A stretch of 64,000 nt of DNA from the NCBI GenBank assembly GCA_009767595.1, contig VSDK01016610.1, positions 19,235 to 83,234 of the forward strand. The letters run 5' to 3'. This DNA comes from Symbiodinium kawagutii (lineage: Eukaryota > Sar > Dinophyceae > Suessiales > Symbiodiniaceae). Below are positions 46,721 to 57,438 of the stretch, one piece after another. The stretch's first letter is position 1, and every line of letters begins with the position of its first letter. The notes under the pieces were generated by a model. That model was given only the letters and a program-made list of their open reading frames with translations, was not told the origin of the DNA and did no database searches. A program made the translations under genes and the position numbers.

Positions 46721-49700
46721 ATTTTGCTCGCTTTTTCGAGGCGCTGCGCCTCGTTGGTTGCAGTTGGCCCATCCCTTGACCCCACGTGAGGGTCCCCCGT
46801 GGGCGGAGGTGCATGATCTGATCCTCAAGGGTGCCGACAAAAATGCGCCCTTGGACAAGGAGCTCAAAACTCCGTGGCTGGTCGCAACGATGAGTGGAGG
46901 ATGCTGCTGGTTTTTCGTGGTCGAGGATGTGTTCATCTCCCAAGTGATAGCTTGGTGTAGCTTGGCAAGGTTGCTCAATGTTGTTCACGAATGTTGGCCT
47001 CGACAACCAGGCAAGTTGGTACCCGAGGTTGTTCAGGTTCTTTCCCACTATCGGGTTCTTACCCAGCTGAGCTTCCAGTTGTGCGGCAGACGGGATCGAT
47101 CCCAGCAATTAAACAATGTTTTGGATATCAACTGCATCATTGGGTTCAGGCGGCTTAACATGGCTTCATGGTTTCTAGAGGATTTTTGTGGGATGGCTAG
47201 GGGATTCGGATTCATGGGGAACAACCACGTTCATAGCTGAGTTTCATAGGAGGGACCCGCCAAAGGAAATACCAACAGATGGCCAAGTGCCAACTGCAAG
47301 GCTTGTGAATTGCTTTGGGAGGGAGCTGCTTGGAGCCAGCGATATCCCATGGTATCCCTTTAAAGCAGGAGCCAGCTGGAGCTACTATGGTAATCATTCT
47401 GGAAATATTATGGTATCAGAAGTATAATTTGTATGGAATTAGCGAATTCTAAATAAGTCAAGGGAAATGTTCTGGTATGCTTAATTTTGTTCGAATAGGA
47501 GGGTTTGTTAATAGAAAGACAAATCATGATGAATCTCAGAGGAAACGGGTGAGCTCAAGGCAATGAACCGCGTCGGGGGGGTTACTTCACCGAAGCATCA
47601 TATCGGGTAACGATGGCAGTTGCCCAACCCCCAGCAGCGAAAAACATCGAAAGGCTTGCGTGGTTCATGGGGTACTCCCAGCGTCTTTTTGTGGCTTGAA
47701 ATTTGTCCTTTTGTGGCTCATGATTGAAAATTCCAAGGGCAACCAAGGCTGAGGGATGGTCCAAGTCGCTGGCGACGACAAGCCGCTTCCAAGGCTCATG
47801 ATCGCTTGCCAGCTGGGGTGGTCTGAAGCTGAGGGGCTGAGATGGCTTCGCTGGGTGCAAGTTTTGCGGAGAGCCTTCGGTTTTTCATGAAATTGCTGGG
47901 TTCAATGTACCCAGCCTGCCCAGGCCGCCGGTTTTTTGGCCGAGGTTTCACCTGGTGAAGTGGCTCGTGGAATTTGAGGGTGTTGACATCGATGGGCCAA
48001 TGTCAAGATGTGGCTTTCGAGCCATTGACTACGCCGGAAAGGCCGGGTGTGGTTCAAGATATCATTCCTGGATGGTTGATTTCTCTCGGTCATTCCACTG
48101 ACTAATGACAATCCTACAGCATGGTGCCACCTCACTCTCTTAAACACAGGCTGAAATAGCCACACAATTATAATGATCCGTGAGGCTTTGCATAATTGTG
48201 GTCCTGAAAGAAATGCCAATTGGAGACGTAAAGTGCCAATGAGGAAACTTTGATTTTGGGTCAGGAGTGTGGTTCGAAAAAGTCACAAGTGATCACAAAT
48301 GATTTGTTTGGGGGTTCAATCCCCACTCCCTTGATGATAATGATCTATGCAGGGACTTTATAGTTCTTTTTTGGCATTGCACCAGCACTTCCTTGTGCTC
48401 CCTTGTGCGGCATGTCGGGAGCAGGAGCAATTTCGATGGCCGAACGAGGAGGCACATGGGATAGTGCCATGACCTGAACGGCCAGTAGAATCTGACCCAC
48501 AGATGTCTCAGGTCGGCACTGAAATGCTTCATGATTGCTGCGAATCGCAAGTTTTGGGAGAGGGATCTGTGAAAATGCTTCCCATTTTTTTCGAGCTATA
48601 AACATCCAGCTAGCAAAAAAGAAACGCAGTGTTGATCAAAAATACGCAAGAAAGACATGAACATATTCCGAGGGCCCGACCGCTAGTCCCCTTGAAAGTG
48701 GGTCGGTTGTACCCCGTATTTTGCATCAGCGATTTGCTCGCAGGTGGAGATAGCGGACTACCTGAGGTCGGAAGATTTGGCCGATGATGGTGTCAAGTCG
48801 TGTGATCGGAGTAACTGTGAACCAACCACCTTCGGCTGGGATACGACGGATATGATAGGGGATTGTTTCACTGTTGCGGGTGAATGCCTCAAGAATCATC
48901 ATAAGAGTTTCCTTTCAGTCTGTTTGTGTCTTATGTTGTGTAGTTCTCAAGTTGAAAGGATTTGAATGGACGTATAAAAAAGCCTCCCAGATGGCCGAGG
49001 ACGTTAGGGCTGCTGTGAAAAGATTGGCAAGATTATATATTATATGATTTGATTGATGTATTTATCTAATGTATGATATAAGTCTTTTGATTGATTTGAA
49101 GAGATGTGGTTCAATCGGCACCAATCTGCCAGCTGATCTGCAACTCAGCCCATTGAAGATCATTGAAGTCCGTCAAAACGCAAATCATGCGCAGCAACAG
49201 CCTTTGGATTTGTTCACATGCTCTCACGCTGTGTCAGGAGTTTGGGTTCCAACTATACCTGGTGGGGAGCCTGCTTTGCCGGGGACATCCCTCGGATCGA
49301 TGAATTTCTCCAGAACGGCCAGGACGAGCTGTGCTGGCTGCAGGGGAATCCACCACCTGGTCACACCGATAGCAAAAGAAGCTTCCAGAAGCTTTCTTTG
49401 TCCTACTTGGATGCGCATTTTGCAACTGGTTAGGAACCATGGTTGCAGGGGTTAAAAGGCTATTCACCAAGGATCACCAAGGTTATCAAGGTTATCCCAT
49501 TTGTAAGGCTGCACATCCAAGTATAGCTCCATGTTTCTTTGGTGAAATGTCAATATACTTTTTTCATAGGCTGTATCCTCAGTACACCATAGTGTTTCTC
49601 CAGACCATGTTGCTTTCAAAATTCACGTATTGTATATTTCATGTATGCTTGGACATGCATTTGGTTCAACAGCGGAGAACTCCGATCGTTGACCAATGCT

Positions 49701-51590
49701 TACCATGCCTCCCTGTCGGATGAAAAGTGACACTCAGTTCCCCGTTGGTTGTCCTAACTTCAAAGTGATCCCGGTGTTAAAGCTTGGCCCAACTACAAGT
49801 TTCCAGCTCCGAGCAGTTTCAACTGTCAACTCCTCAATTGTATGAGGACATTAACGAAATCAATCCGGTGCTGTGGAACTACAACGCAGTGGATTGCATC
49901 AGCCTCAATGATTGGTGACCACCATGCGGCACGACTTGAGGGACTCGGAGTCTCAAAGTTGAAGTGAAACTATGGGGTCAGAACTGATGGGATGCCCCAA
50001 ATGCTTTCCCCCATAAATTGCAGGGTTGGGGAATACCAGGGAAAACACAGTTTTTCCAGGGGTTAATGGGCATTAGAGCTGTGAATGGTCTGAGCGACAT
50101 CGTTTGTGGCCCATCATTTAGCGGTTTAGAAATTCCAAGAGGGTCCTGGATTCGCACCGGGACGCCAGTCATGCTCTAGTCATGCTCTTCCTTAGCTCGG
50201 ATTGCATCCAGGTTTGCCCCAAAGACACCAGTTGGGAAAGGATTCGATGCGAAACTGATCCCAACTTTTCAGTCAACCCCTTTCAGACATCCTGAGAGGG
50301 CTACCGGCTACCATCCTTTCCTCAAACATACTACCAAAATACAAGAGTTGCATGGTTCATGTTGACCCACGGAGGTCAATTCAAGCATTGTCCATTCATA
50401 TTATGACATGGTGTCTGAAAATGGGGTTACCCCCAAAACCGTCCTTTTGAGTAAACCATTTGGGGTGTCGGGGTACCCCAAAATCATCTTAAATGTAAAT
50501 CATTGATAGTGGTAAACCAACCATAGATTTTGGGTCCCCAAACTCGCTTGAGAAATACCATATAACGACACCATTAATGCCATCACACTGCAAAGCCGCC
50601 ATCAACTGCATCCAAGGGCAAATGCCATTAATACCCTTGTAAATCAAATATGGCTGTGGGTCAAAACCCTTAGTCCCCCTGGTTCCCCTATCATTAACCA
50701 GTGTTTTCCCTATGAAATTGTTGGTTATTGTTCCACATTATTGGTTAGTTAAGATTGACCCATAGCCATGTAACAACCATAAAAAAATGCCATCAACTGC
50801 ACCCACCTCCTATCCACGGATGCGCGCGCCACGGAGGTGCCATCCACGGGGGCTGCGGCAAGGCTGCGCAATTCCTGGTGGCTCGCGGCGGGATCATCAC
50901 CGTGCGAAACTGCCCCTGGGCTGCGCAACGGCTGAAGCTTCACGAGATCCAATGGCTACTGGTTGGTATATGTTGGTTGGTGTAGTGGTTCAATCAGGTC
51001 GATCCTGCACCTGGATCATTCATTGTGAATCACGATGAGTCAATCTGCTTTGTATTGGTTCGTTACTTAGACCTGAATGGTATGTGGGTTGATCAGGTGT
51101 TTTAGGTTGAGACTGGAGGTGCCATTCTTTTTAAGCTATTTGATTCACAAGTTCTTGATGCAGACCAGTCATGGCAAGTAAGTCTGCAAGTGTGTGCATC
51201 GGTGATTGTGAGATCGGGATCCTGTATTGGCTTGAAACATTACAAAAATGTTTGGTGTAGATAGTCGTGTGAAGTCCACCTCTTCCTAATATATTTTGAT
51301 TTGTCAATAAGTTTCACCTGTTTGCTGCATCTTGGGTGTCCAAACCAAGCACAGAAGCTATCTCAGTGGCGACTAACCAACAAAAACATCTCAATTCTCC
51401 AGTGATCCCTCTATCCATGTTTTCCCTCTTGGGACTCTATGCCTCCGTGTTCCCCATTCGGACATGAGGGCGACTGGAACGTTGCTTCTCTTTGCACCGG
51501 ATGACGGGCCGACAGGTCACATCCCAGTGTGGGAAGACATGCTGTGGAGCTTGGGTCGCGGCGATGCTTTCATGTACAAGGACTATGGGG
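46721..51590 (+). CDS. Probable ankyrin-repeat gene, many small exons
   Basis: Exon about 46721-46905: VHDLILKGADKNAPLDKELK then TPWLVATMSG, an ankyrin hairpin (LxxGADxNAPxxxxxTP). Exon 47945 to about 48070: FHLVKWLVEFEGVDIDGPMS, RCGFRAIDYAGKAGCGSRYH, again ankyrin-like. Exon 49238-49428: WWGACFAGDIPRIDEFLQNG with a GTTAGG donor. Exon about 49817-49914: LYEDINEINPVLWNYNAVDC with a GTGACC donor. Exon about 50806-50961: GGAIHGGCGKAAQFLVARGG then IITVRN. Exon about 51440-51590: DGPTGHIPVWEDMLWSLGRG then DAFMYKDYG. Ankyrin repeats mediate protein binding. Strand, order and motif support one gene, but phases are not all resolved. A copy of the inverted-repeat element lies inside at 50408. Confidence 0.5.
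47188..47400 (+). CDS. Possible extra exon in the ankyrin region
   Basis: KEIPTDGQVPTARLVNCFGR then ELLGASDIPWYPFKAGAS. Coding-like, no ankyrin motif visible. Confidence 0.3.
48345..48605 (-). CDS. Minus-strand open frame, doubtful
   Basis: 86 residues ending SHVPPRSAIEIAPAPDMPHK, GAQGSAGAMPKKNYKVPA and TAG, with a CAG|GTCATGG acceptor-like site. The + strand is also open (FFGIAPALPCAPLCGMSGAG). It lies inside a + strand gene, so it may be spurious. Confidence 0.28.
   Translation of the reverse strand: MFIARKKWEAFSQIPLPKLAIRSNHEAFQCRPETSVGQILLAVQVMALSHVPPRSAIEIAPAPDMPHKGAQGSAGAMPKKNYKVPA
50408..50560. repeat. 105-bp inverted-repeat element, expanded copy
   Basis: GTACCCCAAAATCATC and GGTAAACCAACCATAGATTTTGG with CTTGAGAAATACCA at the right. 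The left part holds an extra partial unit (CCAAAACCGTCC). Confidence 0.65.
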
Positions 51591-51949
51591 GTGACCTGGG
51601 AGGCCCTGTCCAGCGATCTAGCCGGGAAAATTGCAGCAGCGGATCAGTTTTAAGGGACAACCACGGGTAGTTGTGACCCAATGCCGGTTCCAGGTGCTGG
51701 AATTCGGGTGATGTTGGATCTGGAATCGAAGATGCTGTGTGATTTGTGGGCTGGTGGAATGATCGCATTTCTTTGGCCGAACCAAGTGCAATTTAATGGT
51801 CATGACTCGGATTGATTATTGTTATCAGCTGTATCAAAGGTTGAAGCATAAACGCCGACTGTTGATGAAATGTTTTTGCATGGCTCAAGCCTCGATTCCC
51901 AGGTCTCGCAGTTTGTGATATCGTTCCCTAGAGGGGAAGGTCCTCTAAA

Positions 51950-53995
51950 ATGCGCCACACAGCTTGTTCCAGCCACAGGCAGATGAAAGCTTTGTTCTTC
52001 ATCCTGCTATTGGCCGGTCATGATGCTGTGCGTGTGACCCAGGAAGCTGGATGGTCCAAGTCCAAGTGGAGCCAGTTGCATGCGGATTGCAGCTGGTCCT
52101 TGCGGAAGGGTTGCAGTGAAGGATGTGTACGAAAGCGTTTGCCCTTAGATATGACGCCTGGCGAGAGTTGCCGCCATACAAATGCCTACCTGTTGGAGAA
52201 CAACGGCCTTGAAAACTATCATGCGATGATAGACATCCTGATTGAGAAGAGCGAGAAGAACCTCGGAGAAGTTAAGCAGTTGCCACCTTTTGTTCATGCG
52301 GGATGGCTCTAAGTTGTACCGACGATTTCAGTCCCAACAAAAATGGGCTACTAATGGTCAGGATTTTTGTCGGCAGTCAATAAACAAAGCGACAAACCGT
52401 CAGTTGGCGAACATATACAAATCAACGACATCAATCAACCAGTATACTATTTAGTTAACATTACCAAACCTGTGATGTCACCTTGTTTGTCTCCAAGAGA
52501 CGCTGAGGTACAGCGAGAATTGTGAGGTCAAAGCCATGTTCTTCAACGGGAGATGCCGACGCCGTGAAGCCCAGATGAGTGAGGCGGCCAGGGAGCAAAA
52601 AAGGAGATTTGAAGCTTTGAGAACTGGTGTTTGATATGCTGGTTATGTAATGTTTATCATAATTGTTATCATTCAACCAGTTGAGTTGAAGGTTATTTAA
52701 TGGTTTTCGTAATGGCTAATCCTTGTCAATGGTGAATGGCCAATAATGGCGAAAGGTCAATAAGGAGAAACGCGCCAACAGTTCCTACGGGATGTACCAG
52801 CTGAAACAATGGTGAACTGGGTCTATACCAAGCACGAGTGCCAGCTGTGAACATCACCACAGCAATTCTGATGGACGTCCATATGATTTTCTACTTGAAT
52901 ACAGTGATATATGAATGTTTCTCAAAATGTGGGACCCAAAAAGTGGATGTTTTATGATTTAAGATTGTTAACGTTGGATGCTTCGGGGGCACCCCCATTT
53001 TAAGGAACTACCATATCAATCCATATCAATGTTCACATCTTCGGAGGCGCAGGCTTAGCGCACCCTGTTTTATCGAGGCATTCCAATTCATCATCCGCGC
53101 GTTTCTGAACGAGACGTTCACCGCCACCCTGGACGAATCTGAAAAAGCTACTCTCGATGATGGCTTCAGAAAAGTTCTGAAAAATTTGGCCAATTCCCAG
53201 GATGAGGCTGAGAGCATGGAGGAGCTTTTCAAGAAGATGAAGTGCCAAAAGTCGGAGTTTCTGCAAGATCCCAAAAAAGCCTTGGCAAAGGTGACTGGGC
53301 TGTGTCAGGCTCTCTTGTCTGACAACCCGCCTGCGAAGAAGTTTGCAAAGCTTCAGATAAAAGCCATGCCGGAGAGTTGCAGTCCAGTGTCAGCTGAAGA
53401 AGAAGCCGAAGGCATGCTTAAGTTGCAGGACTTGAAGAAAGACTTCGAGGAAGGAGAAGCTGCAGAAGCCTTAGATGAGTTGGATGCAGACATTGATCAT
53501 GTGGCGGAAGAGGAGGCAAATGAGACGGAAAATGTCAGCTCTGCACTGCAATTGGGCATGTCAGACTCTTCCAAGGCCGCCTTGGCCTTTCCGAAAAAGA
53601 AGCAAAGGCCGCCGTTGCTTCCGGTTCTCTTGGCCACCGCCACAACTGTGGGTGTGATGGCTTTGATGATCTATGCAGCTGCTCCTGCTTTGGGGGTGGC
53701 AGTTGTGACAGTCGGTATGTGGTCACTTTCATCAGCATGGTTTTGCTTGGTACGCTCGGCGCTCTTCTTATATTCGGATGATCATGACACGGAAGTTTGC
53801 TTCACAGCAGTCTTTACCCTTCCTTTCAAAGCCGCGAAAGCATTGGTCAAGGGTGCTGCGCGCGTGGGGAAGAGCATCTACAAGTACTTCAAAGGCAACT
53901 CCAGCAACACCAGCGTCCTACTTGAGACTGAAGCTGTCATGCATGAGCCACCTGAGCTCGCCCCTTCGGCACTTGAAGAGGTTTCGGTCTCATGA
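51950..53995 (+). CDS. Secretory-pathway protein with C-terminal membrane segments (unknown family)
   Basis: Exon 51950 to about 52275: an internal ATG at 51983 gives MKALFFILLLAGHDAVRVTQ, a clear signal peptide, followed by a Cys-containing stretch (HADCSWSLRKGCSEGCVRKR) and helical NYHAMIDILIEKSEKNLGE. Exon 52508-52626: YSENCEVKAMFFNGRCRRRE then AQMSEAAREQKRRFEALRT. Last exon about 53053-53995, the longest non-repeat frame here, open from GGCGCAG: Glu/Lys-rich helices (LQDLKKDFEEGEAAEALDEL), a KKKQRPP turn, then two hydrophobic segments (LLPVLLATATTVGVMALMIY, VVTVGMWSLSSAWFCLVRSA) and a hydrophilic tail to TGA. The three exons are in order, but the phase between the second and third is not resolved, so two genes are possible. 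Confidence 0.55.
52915..53013. repeat. 105-bp inverted-repeat element, diverged copy
   Basis: TGTTTCTCAAAATGTGGGACCC at the left and GCACCCCCATTTTAAGGAACTACC at the right; ends 40 bp before a large exon. Confidence 0.7.
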
Positions 53996-54134
53996 GGCGG
54001 CTCCGAATCGTGAGTTAGTTTCTTCTGAGCCGGGAAGCGGTTTCAAATCGTTTCAAGCCGACAGCGATCCCAATTTTAGTGAAAAGGAAGCAGGAAGAAG
54101 TTGATGATTGAAATAAACAACAAGCAGAAGCAGA

Positions 54135-54389
54135 ATGCTTGACGATTCATATTTCCCTACTTGGAAACATCCTAATTTTGGATCATACGCTCCAGGTTTG
54201 GGAACACCAAAGAACAGTAGATGTGTGGACTGTGCGGAGCACGTCATACATTATATAATTTCCAGTGTAGGTTTGGTTCAAGATGCTCCTGAGCATTTTG
54301 GGACTGAACACAGCTATGTGTTCCTACCATGCAGGTACTACAATGACATTGTTGTCTTTAACGGTAGCAGCCTAGTCATTCACCATTGA
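54135..54389 (+). CDS. Weak open frame
   Basis: 84 residues from ATG (HPNFGSYAPGLGTPKNSRCV) to TGA. No domain, ordinary intergenic composition. Confidence 0.2.
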   Translation: MLDDSYFPTWKHPNFGSYAPGLGTPKNSRCVDCAEHVIHYIISSVGLVQDAPEHFGTEHSYVFLPCRYYNDIVVFNGSSLVIHH

Positions 54390-54970
54390 CTATCAGGAGT
54401 GATATGCATTGATGAACATACTGCACTTGACGGAATATGATGATGGAAGAAAGCCTAGCGCTTCGGCGGACTGCTAACAGAGACAGGCAACTTGTGTTGA
54501 ATTTTCATAGGTGGTAGTGAACAGTATATGACCTAGAGCCAACAATTACATAGGCATTGGCGGCATTGGATATGATATACTCAACAAACATTGGGGTGCG
54601 ATCAGCTTCAACTATGATGAAAATCATGCAATGCCGTTATCAGCCGTTCACGCATTCACAGTAGACAGAATACAAAGCCACAAGAAAAGGAGAAGCCAAA
54701 GGCTTTTGACGTTGCTCTTGGGAAAGCATACTTTACAGGTTCAAAAGCAACTGTGTTCAATCTTTTCCCGGGATATTTGTTGATCGCTTAATACAATATT
54801 GGTTTGTTGCCCTGGAGAGTATCATATCCAAGACTCATGTTTTGGCAATAAATCAGTTGATCACCAGTTGAGCTGTTGCTTTCAAAATCTGATGCCATGA
54901 TCTCTATGTGGTTTTCCCTTTCATGCAAGGGATGTCCTCACCGCCCATGGTGCCCACCCTCTTCGTGTTG

Positions 54971-55118
54971 CCTGACAGGAGATGGGATTCGAGGAAGGAA
55001 CCTTTACCAAGCTGTAGGCCTGAGCGAGGCAGCACAGGTTGCGTGCAGGGCAGGGCACACTTGGCCCGAAAAATCATTTGCGACGCACAATAAACCTGGA
55101 AAAAAGAGCAATGTTTGA
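54971..55118 (+). CDS. Candidate terminal exon
   Basis: Acceptor CCTGACAG|GAGATGG; the best frame reads GDGIRGRNLYQAVGLSEAAQ, VACRAGHTWPEKSFATHNKP, GKKSNV, TGA. A second frame is open to a TAA just before it. Function unknown. Confidence 0.38.
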
Positions 55119-55196
55119 TTTAGATATAATGGTCAATCATCTTTGTTTGATCTAATTATAATGGTCAATCACCTTTGATTAATAAAGGTCAATCAT

Positions 55197-55505
55197 TCAC
55201 AATTTAACAAACCAGCAAATACATCCAGATACGGCATTGATGGATCCATGACCAAAAGTCAATCCCAATGAAGTTGATTCTGAGCGACCACTGTGCACAT
55301 CCTTTGAAAGAAGTAGAGCCAGTTGTGAACCAGAGACGTGAGCTTTGCTCTTCCTGCGCGGAACAAAAATCTGCTGCGCCGCGCCACAAAGGACTCCATT
55401 GTCAGCATAAGACTGAGAGACCGCCTTCACTCTGCCACCGTGGAATATGAATGCATCAGTTGTCGAACGATCAGAAAGTTTCTGCTCCCCGAAAGTATGA
55501 AACAC
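55197..55505 (-). CDS. Intact minus-strand frame of 102 codons
   Basis: From ATG 55505: FGEQKLSDRSTTDAFIFHGG, RVKAVSQSYADNGVLCGAAQ, QIFVPRRKSKAHVSGSQLAL. Protein-like, but against the prevailing strand, and the + strand is open over part of it (55268-55450). No family recognised. Confidence 0.32.
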   Translation of the reverse strand: MFHTFGEQKLSDRSTTDAFIFHGGRVKAVSQSYADNGVLCGAAQQIFVPRRKSKAHVSGSQLALLLSKDVHSGRSESTSLGLTFGHGSINAVSGCICWFVKL

Positions 55506-55622
55506 TGAGAGTTAAGAGTGGTTACAACTTGCACTGCTCGGATACTATGTACGGATATGAATGGTAAATTTGCCTACATGCCTGGGTCATTTTACAGGCA
55601 ATGATAGGTAGATATGCCATAC

Positions 55623-55870
55623 ATGGAGCATTTGGGTACCTGTTGCAGCATGTTACAACACCAGGGCACCTTGGTCCTTCGCACCCAGCAGCTTGTTGTG
55701 GTCAGCCATTCAGCCATGAAGGGAACGGCCGCCTGTGTAGAAAGCGTCATCCAAGCTGTGACTCGCCGTGATGGCTCCCTGGACCGTGCATGTCTGGACC
55801 TGGATGCACCAGCATTGACCAAGTGCATAGGTGCCTTGGTTGAGTTGGATTTTACATCTGCATGCACTGT
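55623..55870 (+). CDS. Exon of an unknown helical protein
   Basis: MEHLGTCCSMLQHQGTLVLR, TQQLVVVSHSAMKGTAACVE, SVIQAVTRRDGSLDRACLDL, DAPALTKCIGALVELDF. Strong codon bias and helical pattern. No PPR motif seen. It is followed by a direct repeat (TAATCTATCAGAAGAAT at about 55870 and 55927) that gives a non-coding tail. Confidence 0.5.
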
Positions 55871-55942
55871 AATCTATCAGAAGAATAAACATGATGGATT
55901 CGTAATCTATCTTCATAGGTGCCTTGTAATCTATCAGAAGAA

Positions 55943-56269
55943 TTATATAACTATGAATAAACAATCCACTACATGATTGCGGATGTTTAAAAAACACATG
56001 TTCTTCCAAACGAGAAGCTGAACTTCACCCTCACGAAGAAACAAAGCATAAACTGCTGGTGGTTCTTGAGTTGACATCCTTTGAGCACATGTTTTTACAA
56101 CAAACTCAGATGCATGGCCAAGTAGGCAAAATATTGCAAAATCATGTCTCGAAATGATTTTTTTGTCCCGAAGGTGTCTAAAAGATTCTATTTCGGGGAT
56201 ATGTTTGTGCAGATAGCGTTTAGATAAGCAACGTGAGCAAAACAGAATGCTAAAATTCATCAAATGCAC
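55943..56269 (-). CDS. Intact minus-strand frame of 108 codons, doubtful
   Basis: From ATG 56269: HASEFVVKTCAQRMSTQEPP then AVYALFLREGEVQLLVWKNM. Lies next to the other minus frame at 55197-55505. AT-rich codons and no domain. Confidence 0.25.
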   Translation of the reverse strand: MHLMNFSILFCSRCLSKRYLHKHIPEIESFRHLRDKKIISRHDFAIFCLLGHASEFVVKTCAQRMSTQEPPAVYALFLREGEVQLLVWKNMCFLNIRNHVVDCLFIVI

Positions 56270-56279
56270 TCCAGCAACC

Positions 56280-57250
56280 CAGCCCTGCTCCTGTCTTCTA
56301 TAATTAGTTCATGCTTGAGAAATCAACCATTGCCAGATTATAGTATTGATAAGGCAAACATGGCAAAACCTGCGAACAAGAAATGATAGGCATTCATAGT
56401 GCTGGTTGCTTCACATTCCTTGCATCATGTTTCTTGACCATGTCCACAGTGGATAAGATGTGGTAGCAAGTGTTTCATTGGGGGCAAATTCAAGCGAAAG
56501 AAATTGACCTGATCTTATAGGACAAAGATGTTCGCCCTTAAAGCGCAACCGAACATCAACAGAAAATGATTATGCAAAACAATGCACACGTCAACAACTC
56601 AGGCTCCAATCCTAAATGCGTGTGTGTGCGTGCATGTGTCAAGTGCTCGCTCCTAAAGCCCCTGAAGTTGTTGGGAGGACTCCACCGAAAATCATCAACC
56701 AACGTTGTTTATGCATATATGTGCTATGCAGTGAATGCATGCCACTCTGTTTTGATGTCATGGAGATGATTATTCTTTGTTTCAGCTGAATACCTTTATG
56801 TGTTGATTATACTGCTTACCAAGCTCATGAAGGGTCAACAAATCAACAAACTTTGAATCCACAACGATACCCTGACATGACTGATACCCGTCTCTCTTCA
56901 GCAGCAATCAACCAGTGTCACAGACCTTGATGAGTGGCCGGAGTTGTTTCTAAGTTTACTGTATGTTGTATCATTTTTGGTATGGCATTTTGGGTATGTT
57001 CTAACGGATGTACGTACATTTGATCATTTGTACCTGCATGGGTTCAATCATAAGTGCATATCATGTTGTGAATTACCAGCACGCACTGCCGAAGCTTGAA
57101 CGGGTTCCTTGGGGGTTGCCTGGTTGTGCTTTGGCTGGCCAGCTGGCTACGGGTTGTACACCCCAGTTTTGTTGGACAAAAGGACAACGATAGCAACCAT
57201 AGTAACCATAGCAATGAATGTACAAGTACAGTAATTGACCATAATAAGAT
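56280..57250. other. No recognisable gene
   Basis: Short frames only. I see no exon with good codon use or splice sites. Confidence 0.45.
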
Positions 57251-57253
57251 ATA

Positions 57254-57362
57254 GGTGTTTCTCAAAACACGGGTACACGGATACCCCAAAAACTCCAATT
57301 GTAAGAATTTATATGAAACCGGCCAGCCAACCATTTTTGGTTCCCCATGGCTGAGAACGCCC
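57254..57362. repeat. 105-bp inverted-repeat element upstream of the PPR exons
   Basis: GTGTTTCTCAAAACACGGGTA at the left, CCAACCATTTTTGGTTCCCC at the right, ending CTGAGAACGCC. About 75 bp before the first PPR exon. Confidence 0.7.
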
Positions 57363-57438
57363 CATGTAATAAGCCAACAGGAACCCACTACTACCATGAG
57401 ACTTGCAACGCACCTGCGATTCCGGCGCCCGGCCTAGG

